A stretch of 64,000 nt of DNA, taken from positions 186,001 through 250,000 of the forward strand of contig NZ_NOYI01000008.1 of assembly GCF_002258785.1 (NCBI RefSeq), in the 5' to 3' direction. Position numbers and translations under genes: made by a program. The notes under the pieces were generated by a model, which was not told the origin of the DNA, searched no databases, and worked only from the letters and a program-made list of their open reading frames with translations. Positions 44,120 through 52,950 of the stretch are shown here, in pieces (position 1 is the first letter of the stretch; every line of letters begins with the position of its first letter). Origin of the DNA: Rhodococcus sp. 06-235-1A (GTDB lineage Bacteria > Actinomycetota > Actinomycetes > Mycobacteriales > Mycobacteriaceae).

Positions 44120-44150
44120 CGCCTGATTCGGTAACCGTCAATATAGACGA
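44116..44150 (+). promoter_or_regulatory. Leaderless arsR promoter with overlapping palindrome
   Basis: TTGACG (44116-44121), an exact 17-bp spacer, and CAATAT (44139-44144), with the arsR ATG 6 nt later. The sequence CGTC-AATATA-GACG (44136-44149) covers the -10 box and is a likely ArsR operator. It is the best-formed promoter in the window. Confidence 0.7.
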
Positions 44151-44513
44151 ATGTCGAATCAAGACCTGCCCGGCGACGGCGAATGCTGCTCGCCACTGAT
44201 CCGTGAGCCCCTCACCGTGGACTGGGCCGGAGATCTCGCCCGCATGTTCAAAGCACTGGGTGACCCCGTCCGACTGCGGTTGCTCAGCCTCGTCGCCAGC
44301 CATGCAGGCGGCGAAGCGTGCGTATGCGACATCTCCCCCGCATTCGACCTCTCCCAGCCGACCATCTCGCACCACCTCAAGGTGTTGCGTGAGGCCGGGC
44401 TGCTGGACTGCGAGCGCCGCGGTACCTGGGTCTACTACTGGGTGGTTCCTGCTGCTCTGCAACAACTCTCTTCGGTTCTCAGCTCGGCCGACCCCACGAC
44501 GGTGATGGCATGA
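44151..44513 (+). CDS. arsR: ArsR/SmtB-family arsenite-responsive repressor
   Basis: A 120-residue winged-helix repressor. The N-terminal Cys12-Cys13 pair and 'CVCD' (Cys57, Cys59) before the recognition helix 'LSQPTISHHLKVLREAGL' resemble the three-Cys As(III) site of Corynebacterium ArsR1. It should repress its own operon and release on arsenite or antimonite. First of five tightly linked genes; stop overlaps the acr3 ATG. Confidence 0.9.
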   Translation: MSNQDLPGDGECCSPLIREPLTVDWAGDLARMFKALGDPVRLRLLSLVASHAGGEACVCDISPAFDLSQPTISHHLKVLREAGLLDCERRGTWVYYWVVPAALQQLSSVLSSADPTTVMA

Positions 44514-45598
44514 GCACCACCACCGATACCGCCGTAGTCGGCAAGCTTTCCACCCTCGATCGGTTCCTGCCGGTCTGGATCGGCGTGGCCATGATCGTGG
44601 GGCTGCTCCTGGGGCGCGTGATCCCCGGGCTGAACGACGCACTGTCGTCCATCTCGATCGACGGCGTCTCACTCCCGATTGCCATCGGACTGCTGATCAT
44701 GATGTACCCGGTGCTGGCCAAGGTTCGCTACGACCGCCTCGACACCGTCACCGGCGACAAGCGCCTGCTGATCGGATCGCTGATCCTCAACTGGATCCTC
44801 GGTCCGGCCCTGATGTTCGCTCTCGCTTGGCTTTTCCTTCCTGATCTGCCCGAGTACCGGACCGGGCTGATCATCGTCGGACTGGCTCGATGCATCGCCA
44901 TGGTGATCATCTGGAACGATCTCGCGTGTGGAGACCGAGAAGCCGCCGCCGTGCTGGTGGCGATCAACTCGGTGTTCCAGGTCTTCATGTTCGCCGTCCT
45001 CGGGTGGTTCTACCTCTCGGTCCTTCCCGGTTGGCTCGGACTCGAGCAAACCACCATCGAGGCCTCGCCGTGGCAGATCGCCAAGTCGGTGCTCATCTTC
45101 CTCGGCATTCCGCTGATAGCGGGATTCGCGTCTCGCTTCTTCGGCGAACGCGCGAAGGGCCGCGCGTGGTACGAGGAGAAGTTCATCCCGAGGATCGCCC
45201 CGTGGGCGCTCTACGGCCTGCTGTTCACCATCGTCGTTCTCTTTGCGCTGCAGGGGGATAGGATCACGTCACAGCCGCTCGATGTGGTGCGCATCGCACT
45301 GCCACTGCTGGTGTACTTCGCAGTGATGTGGGGCGGCGGCTATGCCCTCGGTGCCGCGATGGGTCTGGGCTACGAGCGCACCACCACCCTCGCGTTCACC
45401 GCTGCAGGCAACAATTTCGAGTTGGCGATCGCCGTCGCCATCGCGACCTACGGCGCGACATCCGGGCAAGCCCTCGCCGGAGTCGTCGGACCACTCATCG
45501 AGGTGCCGGTACTGGTCGGCCTCGTCTACGTCTCACTCGCGCTGCGTAAGCGCTTCTCCCCCAGCCTTTCCACGACTACGTCTTCGAAGGAATTCTGA
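44510..45598 (+). CDS. acr3: Arsenite efflux transporter, ACR3 family
   Basis: A 362-residue ten-helix Acr3 permease that exports As(OH)3. The family Cys128 ('GLARCIAMVIIWNDLA') and the helix-9 'AGNNFELAIAVAIA' Glu region are present. ATG overlaps the arsR stop (ATGA). Functions with ArsC, which supplies arsenite. Confidence 0.93.
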   Translation: MSTTTDTAVVGKLSTLDRFLPVWIGVAMIVGLLLGRVIPGLNDALSSISIDGVSLPIAIGLLIMMYPVLAKVRYDRLDTVTGDKRLLIGSLILNWILGPALMFALAWLFLPDLPEYRTGLIIVGLARCIAMVIIWNDLACGDREAAAVLVAINSVFQVFMFAVLGWFYLSVLPGWLGLEQTTIEASPWQIAKSVLIFLGIPLIAGFASRFFGERAKGRAWYEEKFIPRIAPWALYGLLFTIVVLFALQGDRITSQPLDVVRIALPLLVYFAVMWGGGYALGAAMGLGYERTTTLAFTAAGNNFELAIAVAIATYGATSGQALAGVVGPLIEVPVLVGLVYVSLALRKRFSPSLSTTTSSKEF

Positions 45599-46017
45599 TG
45601 TCCGACACACCCGGTGTTCTGTTCGTCTGCGTCAAGAACGGCGGCAAATCGCAGATGGCGGCCGGTCTCATGCGCAGGGCCGCAGGCGATTCGGTGGAGG
45701 TGCACTCCGCCGGAACGAAGCCCAGTGGAACGGTCAACGCGTTGTCGGCCGAGGCTCTTCTCGAAGTCGGAGTCGATCTGTCCGGTGAACAGCCGAAGCC
45801 GATCGACCCAGAGCTGTTGTCTCGCATGGACTACGTGATCACCCTCGGCAACGAGGCGCACGTGGAACCCGTCGACGGTCCGACGTTCGAGAACTGGAAC
45901 ACCGACGAACCGTCCGAGCGCGGCATCGACGGCATCGAGCGGATGCGGCTGGTGCGCGACGACATCGCCTCGCGTGTCGAAGAACTCGCGTCCCGATTGC
46001 GCGGCACCAACGGTTGA
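45598..46017 (+). CDS. arsC: Arsenate reductase, mycothiol-dependent type
   Basis: A 139-residue low-molecular-weight-phosphatase-fold reductase. The active loop 'FVCVKNGGKSQMAAG' has nucleophile Cys11 and a Lys in place of the usual loop Arg, as I recall for Corynebacterium ArsC1/ArsC2, which use mycothiol and mycoredoxin. No further redox Cys pair is present, in line with a thiol-transferase mechanism. ATG overlaps the acr3 stop by one base. Confidence 0.88.
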   Translation: MSDTPGVLFVCVKNGGKSQMAAGLMRRAAGDSVEVHSAGTKPSGTVNALSAEALLEVGVDLSGEQPKPIDPELLSRMDYVITLGNEAHVEPVDGPTFENWNTDEPSERGIDGIERMRLVRDDIASRVEELASRLRGTNG

Positions 46018-46022
46018 CTCGA

Positions 46023-47078
46023 ATGACTTCGGAGGTGGTGGTGATCGGCGGCGGCCAGGCAGGACTGGCCGCCGGCTACTACCTGCGACGAGCCGGGTTG
46101 GACTTCGTCGTACTCGACAACCAGACGCATGCCGGAGGCTCCTGGCAGGACTACTGGCCGTCGCTGCACCTGTTCTCGCCGGCCGAGTACTCGCGACTGC
46201 CCGGTTGGCCGATGCCGCCGTGGCACAACCGGTTTCCTCCGGCATCGCACGTCGTGGACTACCTGCGGGCATACGAGAAGAAGTACGAGTTGCCGGTGCG
46301 CAGGCCGGTCGACGTGAAGTCGGTGCAGCGAGTCGAGGGCGGCTATCGAATCGACACCGATGGCGAGTCGTACGAAACCGCGGCAGTCATCAATGCAACG
46401 GGAACGTGGTCTCGACCCTTCTGGCCGAGCTACCCGGGCATGCGCGAGTTCGGCGGGACCCAGCTGCATGCCGCCCACTACCGCACGCCGGATATGTTCG
46501 CGGGCAAGCGAGTCGGCATCATCGGGGGAGGCAATTCGGCGGTGCAGATCCTCGCCGAGGTCTCTGCCGTCGCCGAGACCCTGTGGTTCACCAACCGTGA
46601 ACCTCGGTTTCTGCCCGACGACGTCGATGGCCGGGTGCTCTTCGATGTCGCCAGCGACCGGGCCCGTGCACTCGCGTCGGGCCAGAGGGATACCGGCGGG
46701 GTCGCAGGCTTGGGCGACATCGTCATGGTCCCGCCTGTACGAGACGCCCGCGATCGTGGCGTGCTGCGGGCACGTCCGATGTTCACCGCGCTCACCGCCG
46801 ACGGGGTCACCGACGGGGACACGTCCGAAACACTGGATGCGATCGTGTGGTGCACCGGTTTCCGCCCGGCACTTCATCACCTGAGGCCACTGCACCTGCA
46901 CGCCGACGGGGCGGGGATCGTGCTGAACGGCAACCATGTTCGAGGCGAGCCGACCCTGATGTTCCTGGGGTACGGCGACTGGACCGGCCCGGCTTCGGCA
47001 ACGCTCATCGGCGTAGGCCGCACAGCGCGTGCAGCCGTGGACACGCTCTCTCGACGAGGAAAGGTAGACCAATCATGA
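46023..47078 (+). CDS. FAD/NAD(P)-dependent oxidoreductase of arsenic operon (ArsO-like)
   Basis: A 351-residue flavoprotein with an FAD-binding 'VVIGGGQAGLAAGYYL' at the N-terminus and an NADP-binding 'VGIIGGGNSAVQI' near residue 163, the layout of flavin-containing monooxygenases. ArsO-type genes recur in actinobacterial ars operons; a role in arsenical oxidation or thiol redox is suspected but not proven. ATG 46023 lies 5 nt after arsC; its stop overlaps the next ATG. Confidence 0.8.
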   Translation: MTSEVVVIGGGQAGLAAGYYLRRAGLDFVVLDNQTHAGGSWQDYWPSLHLFSPAEYSRLPGWPMPPWHNRFPPASHVVDYLRAYEKKYELPVRRPVDVKSVQRVEGGYRIDTDGESYETAAVINATGTWSRPFWPSYPGMREFGGTQLHAAHYRTPDMFAGKRVGIIGGGNSAVQILAEVSAVAETLWFTNREPRFLPDDVDGRVLFDVASDRARALASGQRDTGGVAGLGDIVMVPPVRDARDRGVLRARPMFTALTADGVTDGDTSETLDAIVWCTGFRPALHHLRPLHLHADGAGIVLNGNHVRGEPTLMFLGYGDWTGPASATLIGVGRTARAAVDTLSRRGKVDQS

Positions 47079-48391
47079 ACTCATACCCCGTAGTAGTGGT
47101 CGGCGCAGGGCCTATCGGTCTCGCCGCCGCGGCGCATCTGAACGAAACCGGTTCCGACGTAGTCGTTCTCGAACGCGGACCGTCGGCCGGATCGGCAGTG
47201 TCCGAGTGGAATCACGTTCGACTGTTCTCCCCGTGGTCCGAGGTCGTCGACCCCGCGGCCGCCCGGTTGCTCGAGCCCACCGGTTGGGCTGCGCCGTCCG
47301 GTGACACCTACGCCACCGGACGCGAATGGGTGGAGCAGTATCTCGCACCCCTCGCCGCTGTCCTCGGCAATGCCGTCCGAGTCGACTCCGAGGTAGTCGG
47401 CGTTGCCCGCCGCGGACGCGACCGCGTCGTCGACGCAGGCCGCGACACCGAACCGTTGTCGGTGCACATCCGTCACTCCGACGGCAGCGAGGAACGCATC
47501 CTCGCCCGCGCAGTCGTCGACGCGTCCGGCACCTGGGGATCGCCGAATCCACTCGGTAGCGAGGGACTTCCGGCCATCGGCGAGAAGCGAGCCGCAGACC
47601 GGATCGACTACCGGGTCCCCGATCTGACCGATCCGGCAACTCGCTCCCAGTTCGCGGGCAAGCACACCGTCATCGCCGGCAGCGGCCACTCCGCCCTGAC
47701 CGCCGTCATCACCTTCGCCGAACTCGCCGCAGAGGAACCAGGAACGACGCTCACCTGGGCCGTGCGTCGAGGCGTCACCGCGGAGGTCTTCGGCGGCGGG
47801 GACGCGGACGAACTCGCCGCTCGCGGCGCTCTCGGTCAGCGCGCCAAGAAGGCGGTCGACGACGGCTTCCTCACCGTTGTCTCCGGTTTCCGTACGGAAA
47901 CCGTTGCAGTGGATCGTGATCGACTCACGCTGGTGGGTGATGCCGGCACCCGAATCGAGAACGTGGATCGAGTAGTCGCGCTGACCGGGTTCCGACCGGA
48001 TCTGTCGTGGCTGTCAGAGGTACGCCTCGATCTCGATCCCACCCTGCAGGCACCCAAGTTCGTCGCAGAGTTGGTGGATCCGAACCTGCACTCGTGTGGA
48101 TCGGTGTCACCGCACGGAGTCGAAGAACTCACTCAACCCGAGCCCGGCTTCTACCTGGTGGGCATGAAGAGCTACGGCCGCGCGCCGACGTTCCTGGCGA
48201 TGACCGGATACGAGCAGGTTCGCAGCATCGCGGCCGAACTCGCAGGTGACCACGAGGGCGCGCGGAAAGTGGAGCTGACGCTTCCCGACACCGGAGTCTG
48301 CGGTGGCGCAGGCCTGTTCGACGAACCCGACGCGCCGTCGACCGGCGGTTGCTGTGGCGTCCCCCGAGAAGCTGAGGCACAACTGACCTGA
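47075..48391 (+). CDS. Second FAD-dependent oxidoreductase of arsenic operon, Cys-rich tail
   Basis: A 438-residue flavoprotein with 'VVVVGAGPIGLAAAAHL' for FAD and 'VIAGSGHSALTAVI' for NAD(P). The last 35 residues contain Cys in 'TGVCGGAGLF' and a vicinal pair in 'STGGCCGVP', separated by an acidic linker; such Cys sets bind As(III) or act as a redox tail. It is only distantly similar to the preceding flavoprotein. AGGAAAGG precedes the ATG, which overlaps the previous stop. Last gene of the operon; a palindromic repeat follows. Confidence 0.8.
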   Translation: MNSYPVVVVGAGPIGLAAAAHLNETGSDVVVLERGPSAGSAVSEWNHVRLFSPWSEVVDPAAARLLEPTGWAAPSGDTYATGREWVEQYLAPLAAVLGNAVRVDSEVVGVARRGRDRVVDAGRDTEPLSVHIRHSDGSEERILARAVVDASGTWGSPNPLGSEGLPAIGEKRAADRIDYRVPDLTDPATRSQFAGKHTVIAGSGHSALTAVITFAELAAEEPGTTLTWAVRRGVTAEVFGGGDADELAARGALGQRAKKAVDDGFLTVVSGFRTETVAVDRDRLTLVGDAGTRIENVDRVVALTGFRPDLSWLSEVRLDLDPTLQAPKFVAELVDPNLHSCGSVSPHGVEELTQPEPGFYLVGMKSYGRAPTFLAMTGYEQVRSIAAELAGDHEGARKVELTLPDTGVCGGAGLFDEPDAPSTGGCCGVPREAEAQLT

Positions 48392-48456
48392 CTGTCCACT
48401 ATTTCGCTCCAGAAGCGGGATCGCGCCGCACGGCCGGAATTGTGGACGGTCAGCTC
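48385..48456. repeat. 54-nt palindromic intergenic element, copy A (terminator-like)
   Basis: The core at 48394-48447 begins GTCCACTATT and ends AATTGTGGAC, with CGGGAT in the middle. The paired arms extend outward to 48385 and 48456 (GAC-x-TGAC / GTCA-x-CTC side), giving a long imperfect hairpin between convergent genes. The second copy is at 62534-62587, also exactly 54 nt. Confidence 0.7.
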
Positions 48457-48466
48457 ACCTACGGCT

Positions 48467-49213
48467 TCAGCCGAACGCCTGGTAACCCAGCCAACCGGCG
48501 AGTCCGAGACCCAGAATCCCGACGCCGATGCGTAACACTATCGGCGAGATCACCTTCACCGTCGGTGGCCCGCAGGCACCGCCGGCGAAGCAGCCGATCG
48601 CCAGAGCGAGTGCAGCCAGCCAATGCACCTGGCCGGAGAACGAAAAGATGATCGCGGCAATGAGATTGGCGATGCCGAGAAAGAAGCTCTTCAGAACGCT
48701 TGCGCGCCAGAAGGTGTCCGAGGTACAAATCAACGCCAGCGCGAGGAAGATGACACCGGCCCCGGCGCCGAAGTAGCCGCCGTAGATCGCTACGGCGAAC
48801 AGCGCCAGGGGATAGAGCGTCGTAAACTGTTTGCCACCCGACAGCTTTCGGATGCTCGGCTGCAACAGCAGCGCAATCGCGGCCATCGCCACCAGGAACG
48901 GCACGACCACCTCGAACGAGCCGTCCGGGGTGTTGAGCAACAGGATCGCGCCCGTGGTGCCGCCCAGCGCCGAGTAGATGGCGTAGCGAACCAGTTGCTT
49001 GCCGTCCTTGGCCAGCTCGGCCGAAGAACTCGCCGTGGCTCCGACACCGGCCGCGACGAGCGCCACCGTGTTCGTCACGTTCGCCGACACCGCAGGCAAA
49101 CCGACCGCAAGCAGCGCAGGATAGGAGACGAGCGAGGCGAGCCCGGTGACGAACCCGATGAGCCCGGCGAAGAACCCGGCCACCACCAGTAGTCCGAAAT
49201 CGAGCACAGTCAC
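48467..49213 (-). CDS. TauE/SafE-family membrane permease
   Basis: A 248-residue protein with about eight helices and the TauE/SafE internal duplication. Members export sulfite, sulfoacetate or similar organic anions. GTG 49213 lies 6 nt after TAGTTT on the minus strand (49225-49220), so the message is probably leaderless. It converges on the arsenic operon; no functional link is evident. Confidence 0.8.
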   Translation of the reverse strand: MTVLDFGLLVVAGFFAGLIGFVTGLASLVSYPALLAVGLPAVSANVTNTVALVAAGVGATASSSAELAKDGKQLVRYAIYSALGGTTGAILLLNTPDGSFEVVVPFLVAMAAIALLLQPSIRKLSGGKQFTTLYPLALFAVAIYGGYFGAGAGVIFLALALICTSDTFWRASVLKSFFLGIANLIAAIIFSFSGQVHWLAALALAIGCFAGGACGPPTVKVISPIVLRIGVGILGLGLAGWLGYQAFG

Positions 49214-49258
49214 CGAACAAAACTACCGTGCCTAACGGTCTGGCCTGCCCCGCAGGGC

Positions 49259-50929
49259 TCACTCCACCGGGTTCGCCATCTCCTGCAGCAACCGGCTCGT
49301 CATGCGCACGGCCTGATCTCCGCCGTCGGCGTCCTCGATGTACACCGCGAACGCGACGTCACCGCTGGTGGCGAGCACGAAGCGATCGTCGCCACTCTCC
49401 CCGGCGAATCCCTGCACACCGTCGAACGTGTCGAGGCCGCTGCGGTTGGACGAGTCGGCGAGTATGCCGCGCAACCGGTTTGCCGCATCGGAACCGATGG
49501 GCACGGACTCTCGATTCGCGACGGCTGTCTGACCGGCGACGATAGCCGGATTCGGAGCGCTGCCCCGCGAGATCGCGGCGGCCATCTGAGCCAGTCCGAA
49601 CGGCGTGACCGTCGCCTCGTTGCCGGAGGTCGTGGACACGCTCCTGATGCCGTCGATCGCACTGCGACTGTCGGCGGGAGTACCGGTGTAGGCGTCGAGT
49701 CCTGGCATCGAGTAGCTGATGCCGAGACCGAGGCCCGCAGCCGCATCCTCGGCGCTGTCGTCACCGCGATCGGACTGCACTGCCTTCACCAACTCCGACG
49801 CGGTGCCGGCGGGGTAGGACCCGCCGAACACGACGTTACCCTGCTCGTTGGCGTAACTGTTCTGTGCTGCAGCGAGAATCGCGCCGGTCGAGGTGGACAA
49901 TGCGACGATCGATGCCGAAGACCCCGCCATGACGACCGCGTTCTCGGCTGCCAGCTGGACGCGCGGGTCGAGTGTCGCGTGCAGGTCCGGCCCGCCGGGG
50001 CCTTGGAATCCGACGCGGCGTTCGCCGGTTCCGTCCACGGTGTAGGTGTCGACTGCCCAGCCTGCGGTGGCGTCGCGTCCGGCCTGCCATGCGGAGCGCA
50101 ACGAATCGAGCACGGGTGAGGTGATTCGGCGGTCGTCGACGATGAGCTTGGGCTGCGGCGAGACCACCACTCCCGGCACGGCACGCAGGTCGTCTTCGAG
50201 GACGGCGAAATCGTCGTCGCGCAGAGTCACTGCGGTGATCGGTGCGCCACCGGCCGAATTCAGCTCTGCCAACATCGATTCGGAGGTGATGAGCGGGGCG
50301 ACCACATCGATGACGTCGGCGAGCTGTGCGGTGGACGCGGCCGGATCGCTCATCTGCGCCGGGTCGAGGGAGATGGCGTTGATCGTGCGCTCGCTCATCA
50401 GCACGTTGTTCGCGGCGTCGAAGATCAGCGGCGGCGCTGCGTCGGTACGGGTGTAGCGCACCGATCCTCCCGAGGTGAGGTCGGGGACGAGGGTGGCCGG
50501 ATCCCATGCGATGCGCCAGCCGACGCTGAGCTTCTTGGTCGCGCCCTGAGCGCTGTACTTCCAGTCCTTGCCTTCACCGAAGTTCCACGCGGACGCGAGC
50601 GTGAAGAAACCGCTCTCGTCCGAGAGGTCCATGTACTGGGTCAGGTCGAAGTCACCGGTGGACGTGCCGCCGGCCGACAAGCCGTCGAACATCTGATTCA
50701 GAGCGGCCGTCGCAGCGTTCGGATAGGTCGTGAGCGCGGCGGCGGCAGCGACATCGCGGTTGTCCAGCGCATCGACGAACTTCGAGACCAACACTTCGGC
50801 TTCGCTCGGTGGCCGATCGACCATCCAGAACACGGCCGAGACCGTCAACGTCGCCGATGCTGCCACGGCGACGAGGTAGCGACCGCGGACCTTGCGCGGG
50901 CCACGACGGGCACGACTCATAGAACTCAT
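49259..50929 (-). CDS. Penicillin-binding-protein-like pseudoenzyme
   Basis: A 556-residue paralogue of the following PBP, with an N-terminal anchor helix (19-37) instead of a lipobox. It has the NTF2-like/MecA-type N-terminal domain, a dimerisation region and a transpeptidase-fold domain. Its catalytic motifs are gone: the S-x-x-K site reads Thr-Ala-Ser-Glu (376-379, after 'SYPAG'), the segment with S-x-N is deleted, and K-T-G reads Phe-Ala-Gly (508-510). The frame is intact throughout, so this looks like a retained non-catalytic protein rather than decay. It lies 99 bp behind its active paralogue on the same strand. Confidence 0.85.
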   Translation of the reverse strand: MSSMSRARRGPRKVRGRYLVAVAASATLTVSAVFWMVDRPPSEAEVLVSKFVDALDNRDVAAAAALTTYPNAATAALNQMFDGLSAGGTSTGDFDLTQYMDLSDESGFFTLASAWNFGEGKDWKYSAQGATKKLSVGWRIAWDPATLVPDLTSGGSVRYTRTDAAPPLIFDAANNVLMSERTINAISLDPAQMSDPAASTAQLADVIDVVAPLITSESMLAELNSAGGAPITAVTLRDDDFAVLEDDLRAVPGVVVSPQPKLIVDDRRITSPVLDSLRSAWQAGRDATAGWAVDTYTVDGTGERRVGFQGPGGPDLHATLDPRVQLAAENAVVMAGSSASIVALSTSTGAILAAAQNSYANEQGNVVFGGSYPAGTASELVKAVQSDRGDDSAEDAAAGLGLGISYSMPGLDAYTGTPADSRSAIDGIRSVSTTSGNEATVTPFGLAQMAAAISRGSAPNPAIVAGQTAVANRESVPIGSDAANRLRGILADSSNRSGLDTFDGVQGFAGESGDDRFVLATSGDVAFAVYIEDADGGDQAVRMTSRLLQEMANPVE

Positions 50930-51028
50930 GAGTCACAATATTCACTGTAGTCACACGAGTAACAAGCACGGGATTCATACGAGCCGGTCACGATTGGGAT
51001 ACGCCGTGGTCGGTTTACCTCAGGCCGT

Positions 51029-52846
51029 TCACCTCAGGAAGCGACCCGCAGCGTCGATCGCAGGCGTCGAGCTGCCAGCATTGTTCACGAAGACCGCGAA
51101 CGCGAGATCGCCGGAGATTCCGACGAACCAGCCGTGAGCGCCTTCGTTGTTGGCACCGAACTCGGCGGTGCCGGTCTTACCGAGCAATCCTGGGATGTCG
51201 TTGAGCGCCGTCGCAGTGCCGCCGGTGATCGTCTCTCGCATCATGGTCTTGATCTGCTCGGTGACCTGCGGATTCACCGCGGCCGGCTGCACGTTTCCGA
51301 CGCCGGGCTCTCCTGCGACGACCGTCGGCGGCAGCAGTCCGTTGTTCGCGATCGACGACGCGACCAGCGCCATCCCGAACGGTGACGCCGTCACCTGCCC
51401 CTGACCGATAGCGGACTCGACGCGCTGAGCCGGAGTGTCGGCCGACGGAACCGAACCGGTGACGGTAGTCAGCCCGGGGGTGACGTAGTCGACCCCGAGG
51501 CCGTACTGCGCCGCCGCGTCGGTCAGACCGTTCGGCGGGAGAGCAACGCCGAGCCGGCCCATCGTCGTGTTGCAGGACTTGGCGAAGGCGGTGTGCAGCG
51601 GCACGTCACCGAGATCGAAGTTGTCGTCGTTCGGGATCTGCCGACCTTCGATGTTCTCGGTCGCCGGGCACGGCAGCACGGTATCGGGGGTGACGGCTCC
51701 GGACTGCAGGGCAGCAGAGGTAGTGACCGTCTTGAATGTCGACCCCGGCGGGTACAGGCCGGTCAAGGCGATCGGGCCCTCGGCGTCCGCGGCGGCGTTC
51801 TGAGCCACGGCCAACACATCTCCGGTCGACGGCCGAAGCGCGACGATCGCTGCCTGCTGCGGCAACGATGCCAGGGCATTCTCGGCTTTGAGCTGCAGCG
51901 CCGAGTCGACGGTGGTCGCGATGTCCTCGCCGGTGCTTGCATCGCGGCCGGCGAGCTGGGTGACGGTGCCATCGGCTGCGACCGCTTGGATCGCCCAGCC
52001 GCGATTCGCGGCCTGCTCCTGCTCCCACAGCGTCGTCAGGCCACTGAGTACCGGCGAGACGAGGTTGCGATCGGTGGCCAACAGCCGCGTCTGCGGCGCG
52101 AGCGTGACTCCGGGGACGGTGGCGAGCTGAGCACCGATGGGGTCGATATCCGACTGCCGCAGTGAGACGATCGTCGCCGAGTTACCCTGCGCACCAGCAA
52201 CAGTCGCCGCGACGGATTCGGCCGTGATACCCGGAACGACGGATCCGACGAGATTCGCGACCGCGACGGGATCGGCCGTCGCATCGACATTCACGAGGGT
52301 GACCACCTGCTGCGACATGAGCTCGACGCCGCTGCCGTCGAAGATGCGCGGCGCGACGAGCGCGTCCGTCGGAGTGAAGCGCACCGACGAGTCGGCCGTC
52401 AGGCCCGGCACCAACATTGCCGGATCCCAGGTGATCTTCCAGCCCTGCTCGGTCTCCGCCGCGGTCGCAGAGGTCGTGTAGTTCCACTCCTTCGGCTCGC
52501 CGTCCGGTTCGGCGGTGCCGTCGGTGGTCGTCGAGAAGCGCCAACCGGCATTCAACGTGAATGTGCCTGCATCCTCGTTGGCGTCGACAGCCTCGAAATC
52601 GGGAGTGGCCGTCACTGTTCCGCCGCCCGAGAGCCCGTCGTACAGCGAGGTGAGCGCTGCCGTCGCTCCCGCCGGATCGGTGGTCAACGCGGCCGCCTGA
52701 TCGATGTTGGCGCTGTTGACCGCCTCCGCGAACTGCTCGGCGACCGTCTGCGGCTGATCGGGACCACTCTGACCGCAGGCGGCGAGCACCAACGCCAGTA
52801 CGGACACGATCGCGGCCAGAGTCGTCGGTCTTCTCGTTGTGCGCAC
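51029..52846 (-). CDS. Lipoprotein class B penicillin-binding protein (PbpLipo-like)
   Basis: A 605-residue D,D-transpeptidase. Lipobox 'LVLAACG' puts the lipidated Cys at 24. An NTF2-like MecA N-domain follows (about 35-160), then the dimerisation domain, then the transpeptidase with all motifs: Ser369-x-x-Lys372 ('PPGSTFK'), Ser424-x-Asn426 ('KSCN') and Lys557-Thr-Gly ('GKTGTAEFG'). Matches M. tuberculosis Rv2864c in length and layout. GTG 52846 is chosen because it places the signal peptide at the N-terminus. Cross-links peptidoglycan outside the membrane. Confidence 0.9.
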   Translation of the reverse strand: MRTTRRPTTLAAIVSVLALVLAACGQSGPDQPQTVAEQFAEAVNSANIDQAAALTTDPAGATAALTSLYDGLSGGGTVTATPDFEAVDANEDAGTFTLNAGWRFSTTTDGTAEPDGEPKEWNYTTSATAAETEQGWKITWDPAMLVPGLTADSSVRFTPTDALVAPRIFDGSGVELMSQQVVTLVNVDATADPVAVANLVGSVVPGITAESVAATVAGAQGNSATIVSLRQSDIDPIGAQLATVPGVTLAPQTRLLATDRNLVSPVLSGLTTLWEQEQAANRGWAIQAVAADGTVTQLAGRDASTGEDIATTVDSALQLKAENALASLPQQAAIVALRPSTGDVLAVAQNAAADAEGPIALTGLYPPGSTFKTVTTSAALQSGAVTPDTVLPCPATENIEGRQIPNDDNFDLGDVPLHTAFAKSCNTTMGRLGVALPPNGLTDAAAQYGLGVDYVTPGLTTVTGSVPSADTPAQRVESAIGQGQVTASPFGMALVASSIANNGLLPPTVVAGEPGVGNVQPAAVNPQVTEQIKTMMRETITGGTATALNDIPGLLGKTGTAEFGANNEGAHGWFVGISGDLAFAVFVNNAGSSTPAIDAAGRFLR

Positions 52847-52950
52847 GGTGCGATCATGCCTCGAGCGAGTCCTGGCGGAGTCCAAGAGTTGACCAAGACC
52901 TCCCGCGCACCGTGGTCGAGCACTGTTCCTTCGACTCACCAGGACCCTTC

